Of a stretch of DNA of 64,000 bases, positions 42,499 through 55,429 are shown in pieces. How positions within the stretch are numbered: the stretch's first letter is position 1; every line of letters begins with the position of its first letter. The notes below the pieces were generated by a model. That model ran no database searches. It was given only the letters and a program-made list of their open reading frames with translations, and was not told where the DNA came from. The stretch lies in NCBI RefSeq assembly GCF_004343505.1, contig NZ_SLXU01000007.1, forward strand, positions 82,890 to 146,889, in the 5' to 3' direction. The DNA comes from Rhodovulum bhavnagarense. Lineage in GTDB: Bacteria > Pseudomonadota > Alphaproteobacteria > Rhodobacterales > Rhodobacteraceae. A program made the translations under genes and the position numbers.

Positions 42499-43646
42499 TC
42501 AGGCGGATTCGGCCAGGACGCGTTCCAGAACCGCTTGCGACAGGGGCACCGGGTTGCCACGCATGGATGATGACCCAAGCGCGGCCGCCGCAAGCGCGGG
42601 GTAATCGGCCGGAGTGACACCCATCGCGGACAATCCAGGCAGGCCTGCGCGACGGCTCCAGTCGGCAAGCCCGGCCCAACCCTCGACGCAAAGGGCCTCA
42701 GAAACCATCCCCTCTGCCTCTTGCATGCGTGCGACGGCCGGGTGACCGGGGTAAAGAGCCGCCGCATTGGCCAGCATCACCGCGGGCAAAAGCGCGCCGC
42801 AAACCGCGCCATGCGGCGCGGCCGGGGCCAGCCCGCCGATCGGCCCGGCCAGTCCATGCACCGCGCCCAGACCAGCATTTGCCAGCGCCAACCCGCCCGT
42901 CAACGCCACCACCGCCATGTCATCGCGCGCATCCGCATCCTCGCCCTGCATCAGCCGCGCAAGCGCGGCAAGGCCACGCGGGATGGCTGCGCGGCATAGC
43001 GCATCGGTCAGCGGATTGGCGCGCGAGGACAGGAACGGTTCGATCACCTGCGTGATCGCGTCAAGTCCAGAGGCCAGGGTGACGGCCCGCGGCGTGCCAT
43101 CGGCCAGCGCCGGATCGATCAGAACGACATCGGGGATCATGCGCGCATCGCGCAGGCTGACCTTGCGCCGGGCCTCGGGCACGCCGATCACGGCATTCTT
43201 CGTGACCTCGGCACCGGTGCCTGCCGTCGTCGGCAAGGCGGCAAAAGGCAACGGGTCCACCCCGAGCGGACGGCCCTCGCCCACCACTTCGAGATGGGTC
43301 AGCGGCGGCGTGACAGAGGGGATGAGCGCGGCCAGCGCCTTGCCCATGTCGATGGCGGCTCCGCCCCCCAGGGCGGCAACCGCGTCCACCCCCGCGGCAC
43401 GCGCCTGGGCAAGGGCGGCCTCAAGCGCGGGCAGGTCGGGCTCGGCCCCGCAGGCGATCCGCAGCGCAAGCACGCCCTGCGCCATCAGCCCCGAGGCCAG
43501 CCAGTCGGCGCGCGCGCCCGACGCGCCATGAACCAGCGCCAAGCGACGGCCCATCGCGGCGATACGCGGGGCGGCCTCGGCGGCGACGCCCCGGCCAAAC
43601 CGGATCTCGCGCGGGGCCGCAAAGCCGAAGGGCAGGATAGGGTTGG

Positions 43647-43650
<4 letters not shown>
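42499..43650 (-). CDS. Iron-type alcohol dehydrogenase at the end of the glp operon
   Basis: 383 residues. Iron-ADH family: [73 protein letters not shown]. Metal-site positions Asp197, His265 and His280 are present, but the second ligand, usually His in DAxTH, is Gln201. The start overlaps the glpK stop (ATGA), so it belongs to the glycerol operon and may oxidise glycerol, a related diol or an aldehyde. Family branches with DALTQ exist, so it need not be inactive. Confidence 0.87.
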
Positions 43651-45146
<1,496 letters not shown>

Positions 45147-45194
45147 CGTGCCTGCTGCCTCATGCTGCGCGGTGACGAAAGGGGCGGGTCGAGC

Positions 45195-45218
45195 GGCCGG
45201 GGCCCCAAGGCCCCGGCC
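45195..45218 (-). terminator. Hairpin between glpV and glpK
   Basis: GGCCGGGGCC-CCAA-GGCCCCGGCC, perfect 10-bp stem, 24 bp after the glpV stop. No T-tract; probably protects the glpV message or attenuates. Confidence 0.55.
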
Positions 45219-45242
45219 CGTGATCGGGTCAAGCTTCCCGGA

Positions 45243-46967
<1,725 letters not shown>

Positions 46968-47003
46968 CTGGGTCCTCCCTTTATTGATCCCGTGTCGTGA
47001 CAA

Positions 47004-47027
47004 GGCCGCCCTCCTGTCCCGGCGGCC
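47004..47027 (-). terminator. Hairpin between glpU and glpV
   Basis: GGCCGCC-N10-GGCGGCC, a perfect 7-bp stem, 9 bp after the glpU stop and 37 bp before glpV. No T-tract. Confidence 0.35.
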
Positions 47028-47036
47028 GGCTGTGGC

Positions 47037-47309
47037 CTATACCCAGCGAAATACCGCCGCGGCATAAAGCATACAGAGAATGAGCGCATAGGGCTGGTTC
47101 GCCCCCAACAGCCCCAGCCAGGCGAGGTTGATGAAGGCCGAGCCCAGAAGCGTGATGAAAAGCCGGTCGCCGCGCGTCGTCTCGATCCTCAGGACGCCCA
47201 CGCGCGGGGTTTCCGGGAAGCGGATCGCGAGGATCGTGAATGTGATCAGCAACAGCGCAATCACCCCGAAAAACGCGGCCGTCGGCCAGGTCCATGCCAT
47301 CCAGTCCAT
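47037..47309 (-). CDS. glpU: Small membrane protein GlpU (DUF2160)
   Basis: 90 residues from ATG 47309. Two to three helices (TAAFFGVIALLLITFTILAI; FINLAWLGLLGANQPYALILCMLYAAAVF). Matches DUF2160 and the position of glpU in the rhizobial glpSTPQUV operon. Required role unknown. Confidence 0.8.
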   Translation of the reverse strand: MDWMAWTWPTAAFFGVIALLLITFTILAIRFPETPRVGVLRIETTRGDRLFITLLGSAFINLAWLGLLGANQPYALILCMLYAAAVFRWV

Positions 47310-47322
47310 GTAGAAGCCCCCC

Positions 47323-48189
<867 letters not shown>

Positions 48190-48192
48190 GGC

Positions 48193-49065
48193 TCAGCCCT
48201 CCCTTTTGTCGAGATTGACCATCACGGTGTAAAACGCCCAGGAAACCGCCAGGATCACGAGGAAATACATCAGGCTGAACGCGCCTGCCGGGCCAAGGTC
48301 GAACTGGCCCATCGCCATCTTGACCAGGTCGATCGACAAGAAGGTGGTCGCGTTGCCGGGCCCGCCGCCAGTGACGACAAAAGGCTCGGTGTAGATCATG
48401 AAACTGTCCATGAAGCGCAGCAGGATCGCGATCATCAGAACGCCAGCCATCTTTGGCAATTCGATGTAGCGGAACACCGCCCAGCGGCTGGCCTGGTCAA
48501 TCCGGGCAGCCTGGTAATAGGCGCCGGGAATGGATTGCAGCCCTGCATAGGCCAACAGCGCCACCAGCGACGTCCAGTGCCAGACATCCATCACGACCAC
48601 CGTGATCCAGGCGTCAACCGCATCCTGCGTGTAGTTGTAGTCGATCCCCGCTGCGCTGAGCGCATAGCCAAGCAAGCCGATATCGACCCGGCCAAAGATC
48701 TGCCAGATGGTGCCCACCACGTTAAACGGGATCAGCAGCGGAAGCGCCATCAGCACAAGGCAGACAGAGGCCCACACACCCCGCTTGGGCATGTTCAGCG
48801 CCACGAAGATGCCAAGTGGAATCTCGATCGCAAGGATGATCGCGGAAAAGGCGACCTGTCGGCCCAGTGCATTCCACATCCGGTCCGAGGCCAGCAAATC
48901 GTCGAACCAGGTCAGACCGGCCCAGAAGAAGCGGTTATTGCCGAACGTGTCCTGCACCGCGTAATTGACCACCGTCATGAGCGGGATGACGGCCGAAAAG
49001 GCCACCAGCACCAGCACCGGCAGCACCAGGAACCACGCCTTCTGGTTGGGGGTCTTTTGCATCAC
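48193..49065 (-). CDS. glpP: Glycerol ABC transporter permease GlpP
   Basis: 290 residues, MalF-like, 6 helices. EAA loop: AGLQSIPGAYYQAARIDQASRWAVFRYIELPKMAGVLMI. Starts inside the end of glpT (4-bp overlap). Confidence 0.92.
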   Translation of the reverse strand: MMQKTPNQKAWFLVLPVLVLVAFSAVIPLMTVVNYAVQDTFGNNRFFWAGLTWFDDLLASDRMWNALGRQVAFSAIILAIEIPLGIFVALNMPKRGVWASVCLVLMALPLLIPFNVVGTIWQIFGRVDIGLLGYALSAAGIDYNYTQDAVDAWITVVVMDVWHWTSLVALLAYAGLQSIPGAYYQAARIDQASRWAVFRYIELPKMAGVLMIAILLRFMDSFMIYTEPFVVTGGGPGNATTFLSIDLVKMAMGQFDLGPAGAFSLMYFLVILAVSWAFYTVMVNLDKREG

Positions 49066-50138
49066 GCCGCGCTCCCTTCCACCAGCCAGTCATTGGCATA
49101 GACGTTCACGCGGGCCGGATCGAAGGCCACGCGGGTCTTGTCGGAACCGATATTTTCATCCTCGGCCGCGACGATATTGATGTCATGGCCAAAAAACTCG
49201 GCCCGCACGATCTTGTGGCGCCCCACATCCTCGACGCGGCGGATGCGCACCGGCAGCCCCTCGGTCGCAGACAGGCGGGCGAATTCGGGGCGCACCCCGA
49301 TTTCCACCTTGCCAGACAGCGCAGTATAGCCGCGCTCCAGCGCGATCTCGGCACCGTTCACATAGGCACGCGCACCCTCGATCTTGGCCGGGATCACGTT
49401 CATGCCGGGCGAGCCGATGAAATAGCCCACGAAGGTATGGGCGGGACGCTCGAACAGGTCCTCCGGGGTGCCGATCTGCACCACGCGGCCGTCATGCATC
49501 ACCACCACCTTGTCGGCAAAGGTCAGTGCCTCTGTCTGGTCATGGGTCACGTAGATCATGGTATGGCCGAAATCGCGGTGCAGCGATTTGAGCTGTGTGC
49601 GCAATTCCCATTTCATATGTGGATCGATCACGGTAAGCGGCTCATCGAACAACAGCGCGTTGACATCCTCGCGCACCATGCCGCGGCCCAAGCTGATCTT
49701 TTGCTTGGCATCGGCGGTCAGGCCCCGCGCCTTGCGATCCAAGACCGACTCCATCCCGATCATGGCGGCGATCGTCTGCACCCGCTGTGCGATATAAGAC
49801 GCCGAGGCGCCGCGGTTTTTCAACGGAAACGCCAGATTCTGACGCACCGTCATCGTGTCGTAAACCACCGGGAACTGGAACACCTGCGCAATATTGCGCT
49901 CTGCCGTCGCGGCATGGGTCACGTCGAAATCGTCGAACAGGATGCGCCCGCGCGAGGGCTGCAACAACCCCGAGATGATATTGAGCAAGGTGGACTTTCC
50001 GCAGCCCGACGCCCCCAACAGGGCATATGCCTCGCCATCCTGCCAGACATGGTCAAGCTGCTTGAGCGCATAATCGTCTTCGCCCCGCGGGTCCGGCAGG
50101 TAGGAATGGGCCAGGTTATCAAGCGTGATCCGTGCCAT
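49062..50138 (-). CDS. glpT: Glycerol ABC transporter ATP-binding protein GlpT
   Basis: 358 residues from ATG 50138 (GGAGG upstream). Walker A GASGCGKS at 42-49; Walker B NALLFDEPLTVIDPHMK; switch His in IYVTHDQTEAL; a C-terminal MalK-like regulatory domain. The signature is atypical (LTADAKQKISLGRGMV instead of LSGGQ). Named after rhizobial GlpT; not the E. coli antiporter. Confidence 0.9.
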   Translation of the reverse strand: MARITLDNLAHSYLPDPRGEDDYALKQLDHVWQDGEAYALLGASGCGKSTLLNIISGLLQPSRGRILFDDFDVTHAATAERNIAQVFQFPVVYDTMTVRQNLAFPLKNRGASASYIAQRVQTIAAMIGMESVLDRKARGLTADAKQKISLGRGMVREDVNALLFDEPLTVIDPHMKWELRTQLKSLHRDFGHTMIYVTHDQTEALTFADKVVVMHDGRVVQIGTPEDLFERPAHTFVGYFIGSPGMNVIPAKIEGARAYVNGAEIALERGYTALSGKVEIGVRPEFARLSATEGLPVRIRRVEDVGRHKIVRAEFFGHDINIVAAEDENIGSDKTRVAFDPARVNVYANDWLVEGSAA

Positions 50139-50151
50139 GTCGCCCCTCCTT

Positions 50152-51240
50152 TCAGGCGGCCAGCGCATAAGCGGCGGGCGCGGCCAGGCGGCCATCCTCG
50201 CCAAAAACGTAGACATGCGCGGGGTCCAGCCAGACGCGCACCTCTGCATCCTTTGCAAAATCCCGCAGCCCGTGGATCACCCCCACCCAGCGTTCGCCGT
50301 GATGGTCGAGATGAAGGAAGGTTTCCGATCCGGTCATCTCGGTTACGGCGACACGGGCCACGAACAGCATGGCGTCGTCGGTATGGCGCTCTGCCTCCAG
50401 ATGGTTGGGGCGAAAACCCGCGATATAGCGACCGTCGGACAGACCGGCCAACCGGCCGGTTGCGGTCACGCTCTGGCCATCGCCGAAGCTCAGCCGGGTG
50501 CCGGTCTTGGAAATCGGCAGGAAATTCATCGGCGGGTCCGAGAATACCCGCGCGGTGGTGGCATCCACCGGGCGGCGATAGACCTCGGCGGTGGGACCGA
50601 ACTGGGTCACCCTGCCCTGCCACAATGTGGCAGTATTGCCCCCCAGCAACAACGCCTCTTCGGGCTCGGTCGTGGCATAGACAAAGATCGCCCCGGACTC
50701 TTCGAAGATGCGCGGAATCTCGACCCGCAATTCCTCGCGCAGCTTGTAATCGAGATTGGCAAGCGGCTCGTCCAGCAGGACCAGCCCCGCCCCCTTGACC
50801 AGCGCGCGCGCCAGCGCGCAGCGCTGTTGCTGTCCACCTGACAATTCCAGCGGCTTGCGTCCCAGCATCGGGGTGAGTTTCAGCAGTGCCGCCGTCTCGC
50901 GCACCTTTGCGTCGATCTCGGCCCTTGGGCGACGTTGCAGCCGGAGCGGCGAGGCAATGTTGTCATAGACCGACAGCGTGGGGTAATTGATGAATTGCTG
51001 ATAGACCATCGCCACCTTGCGATCTTGCACAGCAATCCCGGTCACGTCCTGGCCCTGCCACAGGATGCGCCCCTCGGCCGGCCGGTCCAGCCCCGCCATC
51101 AGCCGCATCAGCGAGGTCTTGCCCGACAGCGTCGGCCCCAAGAGCACGTTCATCGTGCCCTTTTCAAGCGTCAGGTCGGTCGGGTGGATATGCACCTCGC
51201 CCCGGACCTTTGTGGTCACGCCCTCCAGAACCAGCGTCAT
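50152..51240 (-). CDS. glpS: Glycerol ABC transporter ATP-binding protein GlpS
   Basis: 362 residues from ATG 51240. Walker A is GPTLSGKT at 35-42, an unusual loop; signature [20 protein letters not shown]; Walker B LVLLDEPLANLDYKLRE. In the switch region His is replaced by Thr: FVYATTEPEEAL rather than VTHDQ. GlpS has a normal signature but a degenerate switch, and GlpT the reverse, so they probably form a heterodimer with one working site. Confidence 0.9.
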   Translation of the reverse strand: MTLVLEGVTTKVRGEVHIHPTDLTLEKGTMNVLLGPTLSGKTSLMRLMAGLDRPAEGRILWQGQDVTGIAVQDRKVAMVYQQFINYPTLSVYDNIASPLRLQRRPRAEIDAKVRETAALLKLTPMLGRKPLELSGGQQQRCALARALVKGAGLVLLDEPLANLDYKLREELRVEIPRIFEESGAIFVYATTEPEEALLLGGNTATLWQGRVTQFGPTAEVYRRPVDATTARVFSDPPMNFLPISKTGTRLSFGDGQSVTATGRLAGLSDGRYIAGFRPNHLEAERHTDDAMLFVARVAVTEMTGSETFLHLDHHGERWVGVIHGLRDFAKDAEVRVWLDPAHVYVFGEDGRLAAPAAYALAA

Positions 51241-51256
51241 CGCGTTCCATCCTCCC

Positions 51257-52855
51257 TCATTCCGCCGCCGCGGTTGCAGCCAGCGCACGGCGGCGCGCCG
51301 CCATCCAGGCCTCGATCGCCGCGACCTGTTCGGCATCGAGTCGCAGTCCCAGCTTGCTGCGGCGCCAGACCACGTCCTCGGCGGTGCGCGCGTATTCGTG
51401 CCGCATCAACCAATCCAGTTCGGCCTCGGTCAGGCCCGCCCCGAAATCCTGCCCCGGTCCATTGGCGGCGTCCAGCATCGCGCGGGCCTCGGTGCCGTAG
51501 GCGCGCACCAGGCGCAGGGCCTGTCGCGGCTCAAGTTCGCAATAGGCCGCGCGCAAATCGTCCACCAATGCGCCCACCCCGTCCACCGGGAAATCGCCAC
51601 CGGGCAGCGCCACGCCGGCGGTCCAGGGGCCGCCGGCCTGCGGGAAATGACGACCGATCTTTTCCAGCGCGGCCTCGGCCAGGCGCCGATAAGTCGTGAT
51701 CTTGCCGCCGAACACGTTGAGCAGCGGGGCGCCCTGCGCATCGTCAAGGCTGAGAACGTAATCGCGCGTGGCAGCCGTGGCCGATTTCGCGCCGTCGTCA
51801 TAAAGTGGACGAACGCCGGAATAGGTCCAGACCACGTCCGAACGCGTCACGGGCCGGGCAAAATATTCAGAGGCAAACCCCAGCAGGTAGTCGATCTCGG
51901 CATCGGTGCAAACCGCCGGCGCGGCCGGGTCGGGATGGTCGGCATCGGTCGTGCCGATCAGGGTAAAATCATGCTCATAGGGAATGGCAAAGATGATCCG
52001 CCCATCCCGGCCCTGAAAGAAATATGCCTTGTCATGGTCGAACAGCTTGCGAGTGACGATGTGGCTGCCACGCACCAGGCGCACGCCTTCGGTGCTGGCG
52101 ATATGGGCGACATCGCGGATCACCTGCCCGACCCATGGCCCACCCGCATTCACCAGCATCCGGGCGCGCCTGGTGCTGGGGATGCCGGTCTGTGTATCCT
52201 CCATTTCGATACGCCAAAGACCGTCCTCGCGCATGGCACCGGTTACGCGGGTGCGGGTCAGGATGGTCGCCCCGCGCGCCTCGGCATCGCGCGCATTCAG
52301 GATCACCAGCCGCGAATCCTCGATCCAGCAATCGGAATATTCAAAGGCGCGGCGAAAGGCGGGCTTGAGCGGCAGACCCTCGGGCGCCCGCGTCAGGTCC
52401 AGCGTGCGGGTGCCAGGCAGGATTTGCCGTCCGCCAAGATAATCATAAAGAAACAGCCCCAGACGGATCAGCCAGGCAGGGCGGCGCCCGCGCATCCAGG
52501 GCATGACCGCGTTCAGCAGGCGCGCGGTGGGCGTTTCGGACTCGAAGCGCATACCCGCGTGATACGGCAGCACGAAGCGCATGGGCCAACTGATATGCGG
52601 CATGGCTCGCAAAAGTGTTTCGCGCTCGATCAGGGCCTCACGCACCAGGCGAAACTCGAAATATTCGAGATACCGCAAGCCACCGTGAAACAGCTTGGTC
52701 GACGAGGACGACGTTGCCTGCGCAAGATCGCCCATTTCAGCCAGCACGACCGAAAGCCCTCGGCCCGCCGCGTCACGCGCGATGCCGCAGCCGTTGATGC
52801 CACCGCCGATCACGAACAGATCGGCAATCTCGCTGTTGCGGTCCGCAGTTGGCAC
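51257..52855 (-). CDS. glpD: Glycerol-3-phosphate dehydrogenase
   Basis: About 532 residues from GTG 52855, with GGGAGGAG ideally placed upstream; in-frame ATGs at 52882 and 52903 lack one. FAD motif FVIGGGINGCGIARDAAGRGLSVVLAE, then DLAQATSSSSTKLFHGGLRYLEYFEFRLVREAL, and a C-terminal DAO_C domain. Oxidises glycerol-3-phosphate to dihydroxyacetone phosphate at the membrane. First gene of the glp operon. Confidence 0.95.
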   Translation of the reverse strand: MPTADRNSEIADLFVIGGGINGCGIARDAAGRGLSVVLAEMGDLAQATSSSSTKLFHGGLRYLEYFEFRLVREALIERETLLRAMPHISWPMRFVLPYHAGMRFESETPTARLLNAVMPWMRGRRPAWLIRLGLFLYDYLGGRQILPGTRTLDLTRAPEGLPLKPAFRRAFEYSDCWIEDSRLVILNARDAEARGATILTRTRVTGAMREDGLWRIEMEDTQTGIPSTRRARMLVNAGGPWVGQVIRDVAHIASTEGVRLVRGSHIVTRKLFDHDKAYFFQGRDGRIIFAIPYEHDFTLIGTTDADHPDPAAPAVCTDAEIDYLLGFASEYFARPVTRSDVVWTYSGVRPLYDDGAKSATAATRDYVLSLDDAQGAPLLNVFGGKITTYRRLAEAALEKIGRHFPQAGGPWTAGVALPGGDFPVDGVGALVDDLRAAYCELEPRQALRLVRAYGTEARAMLDAANGPGQDFGAGLTEAELDWLMRHEYARTAEDVVWRRSKLGLRLDAEQVAAIEAWMAARRRALAATAAAE

Positions 52856-52919
52856 TGCGCTCCTCCCTGACCGTTGCGACATGAGACAACCATGGTCGCG
52901 CAATAACCGTCAAGAAAGA

Positions 52920-53060
52920 TTTTCGTTTTTGATCGCTTTAAGCACACCCCACCCTCAACGCCTACTCAAAAGCGCCTATTGCACTACGCAACCAAGAATG
53001 TTTCGAACGTGATAGATTGGCAGATCGCGCCTCTCGGACCGATTTCGCGCAGAAACGAAA
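52920..53060. promoter_or_regulatory. Candidate GlpR operators in the glpD-glpR gap
   Basis: Three DeoR-type elements: TTTTCGTTTTTGATCG (52920-52935), TTTCGAACGT (53001-53010) and AGAAACGAAA (53051-53060). The middle one holds the TCGAACG core of the E. coli GlpR consensus. They lie between divergent glpD and glpR, where GlpR would act. Confidence 0.38.
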
Positions 53061-53143
53061 CCCGGCGACCAGAAAATTGCGCCCCTCGCTCGCCATGCGA
53101 GACAAACCTTGCTAATCCTCGGAAAACCGCATCGGGGCCCGCC

Positions 53144-53911
53144 ATGTCGCAATCATTCCGCCAGCATGACATCCTCGAAATCGCGCGCGATGAGGGCAAG
53201 GTAAAGGTCGAGGACCTTGCCGAACGTTTTGCCGTATCGGTCCAGACCATCCGCCGCGACCTCAGCGACCTCGCCGAGGCCGGCTGGCTGGAGCGTGTTC
53301 ATGGCGGTGCTGTTCTGCGATCATCGGTCGCCAATATCGGCTACGAGGATCGGCGCGGGATCAACGAAGAGGCCAAATCCGCGATTGCCGCGGCCTGCGC
53401 CCGTGACATCCCCGATGGCGCGGCGCTGTTTCTGGGCATCGGCACCACCACCGAGGCAGTCGCGGCCACACTGTTGCACCACCGCAACCTGATGGTCGTC
53501 ACCAACAACATCAACGTCGCAAACATCCTTGCCGCCAATCCCGATTGCGAAATCGTGCTTTCTGGCGGACGGTTGCGCCGCGCCGATGGCGGGCTGGTCG
53601 GCAATCTGACGACAACGATGCTCGAACAGTTTCGCTTTGATATCGCGGTGATCGGCTGCTCGGCGATCGCACCCGATGGCGAATTGCTGGATTTCGACTT
53701 CCAGGAGGTCGGCGTCAGCCAGAGCATCATCCGCCGCGCCCGTGCGACATGGCTGACGGCAGATCATTCGAAATTCGAGCGAAACGCCCCGGTGCGCGTG
53801 GCCTCGCTAAGCGAGGTCGACCGTTTTTTCACCGATGCCGGGCTGCCCGATGCACTGCGGCAGCTTTGCCAGGACTGGGGCACCGACGTGACGGTATCCC
53901 CCCCCGCCTGA
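53144..53911 (+). CDS. glpR: DeoR-family repressor GlpR
   Basis: 255 residues from ATG 53144. HTH: RQHDILEIARDEGKVKVEDLAERFAVSVQTIRRDLSDLAEAGWLERVHGGAV. Effector domain: GAALFLGIGTTTEAVAATLLHHRNLMVVTNNINVANIL and WLTADHSKFERNAPVRVASLSEVDRFFTD. Probably represses the glp operon unless glycerol-3-phosphate is present. Confidence 0.93.
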   Translation: MSQSFRQHDILEIARDEGKVKVEDLAERFAVSVQTIRRDLSDLAEAGWLERVHGGAVLRSSVANIGYEDRRGINEEAKSAIAAACARDIPDGAALFLGIGTTTEAVAATLLHHRNLMVVTNNINVANILAANPDCEIVLSGGRLRRADGGLVGNLTTTMLEQFRFDIAVIGCSAIAPDGELLDFDFQEVGVSQSIIRRARATWLTADHSKFERNAPVRVASLSEVDRFFTDAGLPDALRQLCQDWGTDVTVSPPA

Positions 53912-54069
53912 ACACGGCCGCAAGCACCCCCCTACCCGGCACGGGCGAGCGGCGGATTGCCACCAGGCACCGCGCAGGGCGCGCCATCCCCACCACGGCT
54001 TTCCCTCGCGCGCCGTGCGCCCTTGCGGGGGCACACCCCTGTCAGGCCACCCGCATGAATGCCGAATAG

Positions 54070-54084
54070 CGACATCGTATGTCG
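54070..54084. promoter_or_regulatory. Palindrome upstream of the betaine-transporter promoter
   Basis: CGACAT-CGT-ATGTCG, perfect 6-bp arms. Located 18 bp upstream of the predicted -35 box, where an activator might bind. No regulator gene is adjacent. Confidence 0.35.
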
Positions 54085-54101
54085 TAAATTGGCGCTTTTG
54101 A

Positions 54102-54130
54102 TTGGCACAAGGGACGCCGTGACATACAAT
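54102..54130 (+). promoter_or_regulatory. Sigma-70-type promoter for the proXWV-like operon
   Basis: TTGGCA, 17-bp spacer, TACAAT: near-consensus. It starts about 240 bp before the first gene, implying a long leader. The rest of 53912-54369 shows no gene I can support. Confidence 0.5.
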
Positions 54131-54369
54131 CCACTCGAATCATGGAGGCTGCCGATGACTTCACCCCGGGCGGGGCGGCGTTGTCGGCCTGGTCACCGGG
54201 CATTCGTCCGGCGCGTCGTGTCGCATGAGTGGCAGTCACGCGGCCTGCGTGGTCTATCCCCGGCACATCCGGTGTTGCGGGGCGAAAAATCGAAACCCTT
54301 TCCGCGCCGCGGCAAACCCGTTTTTGCCGGTCGGTGCGTGCTGTTCAGGTCTCTGGAAAGGAGAAACAG

Positions 54370-55341
54370 ATGAAACACGTAACCACCCTTGGCGCCCTTG
54401 TCGGCGCGCTGGCCCTGCCTGCCGTAGCACAGGCCGATTGCGGCGAAGTCTCGATTGCTGAAATGAACTGGGCCTCTGCCGCCGTCGTGACCGAGGTCGA
54501 GAAATTCCTTCTGGAACAAGGCTATGGCTGTACGGTCAAGGTCGTCCCCTCTGACACCGTGCCCGCCGTGACCTCGATTGCCGAGAATGGCGAACCCGAC
54601 ACCGTGTCCGAGATGTGGGTCAACTCGACCGGCGAGGTCTATTCCAAGCTCAAGGAGCAGGGCAAGATCGTGGAACTGGGCGAGGTTCTGAACCCTGGCG
54701 GTGTCGAGGGGTGGTGGATTCCTGCATACCTGGCCGAAGAACATCCCGAACTGACCACGATCGAGGGAATTCTCGCCAATCCCGACCTGGTCGGCGGCAC
54801 GTTCAACAACTGCCCCGATGGGTGGGGGTGCCGCATTGTCAACGACAACCTGATCCCGGCGTTCGATCTGCAAGGGGCGGGCCTGGAAGTGTTCAACCAC
54901 GGCTCTGGCGAGACGCTGGTCACCTCGATGGCTTCGGCTTACGAGAACAGGGAACCGTGGTTCGGCTATTACTGGGCGCCGACGGCGGTTCTGGGCAAGT
55001 ACGACATGGTCTCGGTCGATCTGGGCGAATACGACGCCGCCGCGCACGAGGCCAACCAGACCCCGGACAACCCCGACCCCAAGCCCTCCTCCTTCCCCTC
55101 CGCGCCGGTTCTGACCGTCGTGACCGCCGACTTTGCCGAGCGCGAGCCTGACGCAGCCGAATTCCTTGGCAAGGTCAGCTTCGACGTGGACACGATGAAC
55201 AGCGTCGTGGCCTGGATGGACGAGAACGGCGCCTCGGGCGAAGAGGCCGCCGTTCACTTCCTGACCACCTACCCCGATACCTGGGCGGGCTGGCTGAACG
55301 ATGCCGCGCGTGAAAAGCTGGCGCCGCTGCTGAACCAGTAA
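54370..55341 (+). CDS. Betaine/choline-type ABC transporter substrate-binding protein (ProX/OpuAC)
   Basis: 323 residues from ATG 54370 (AAAGGAG upstream). Signal peptide ends VAQA. OpuAC features: VSIAEMNWASAAVVTEVEKFLLEQGYGCTVKVVPSDTVPAVTSIAENGEPDTVSEMWVNS, plus Trp/Tyr-rich loops (EGWWIPAYLAEEHPEL; EPWFGYYWAPTAVL) fit for a quaternary-ammonium cage. Likely ligand: glycine betaine, choline or TMAO. Separated from the permease by a terminator-like hairpin. Confidence 0.85.
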   Translation: MKHVTTLGALVGALALPAVAQADCGEVSIAEMNWASAAVVTEVEKFLLEQGYGCTVKVVPSDTVPAVTSIAENGEPDTVSEMWVNSTGEVYSKLKEQGKIVELGEVLNPGGVEGWWIPAYLAEEHPELTTIEGILANPDLVGGTFNNCPDGWGCRIVNDNLIPAFDLQGAGLEVFNHGSGETLVTSMASAYENREPWFGYYWAPTAVLGKYDMVSVDLGEYDAAAHEANQTPDNPDPKPSSFPSAPVLTVVTADFAEREPDAAEFLGKVSFDVDTMNSVVAWMDENGASGEEAAVHFLTTYPDTWAGWLNDAAREKLAPLLNQ

Positions 55342-55359
55342 ACGCGACCGCGGTCGCGG

Positions 55360-55388
55360 GACGGGCCTGCCCCTGCGGGCCCGTCTTT
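55360..55388 (+). terminator. Terminator-like hairpin after the betaine-binding protein gene
   Basis: GACGGGCCTGC-CCCT-GCGGGCCCGTC (11-bp stem, one G-U pair) followed by TTTCATTT, 18 bp after the stop. It has the best T-tract of the intra-operon hairpins here and may partly terminate before the permease gene. Confidence 0.6.
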
Positions 55389-55429
55389 CATTTAAGGGGC
55401 ACTCCAGCCCGAAAACGGAGAACCTGAGA

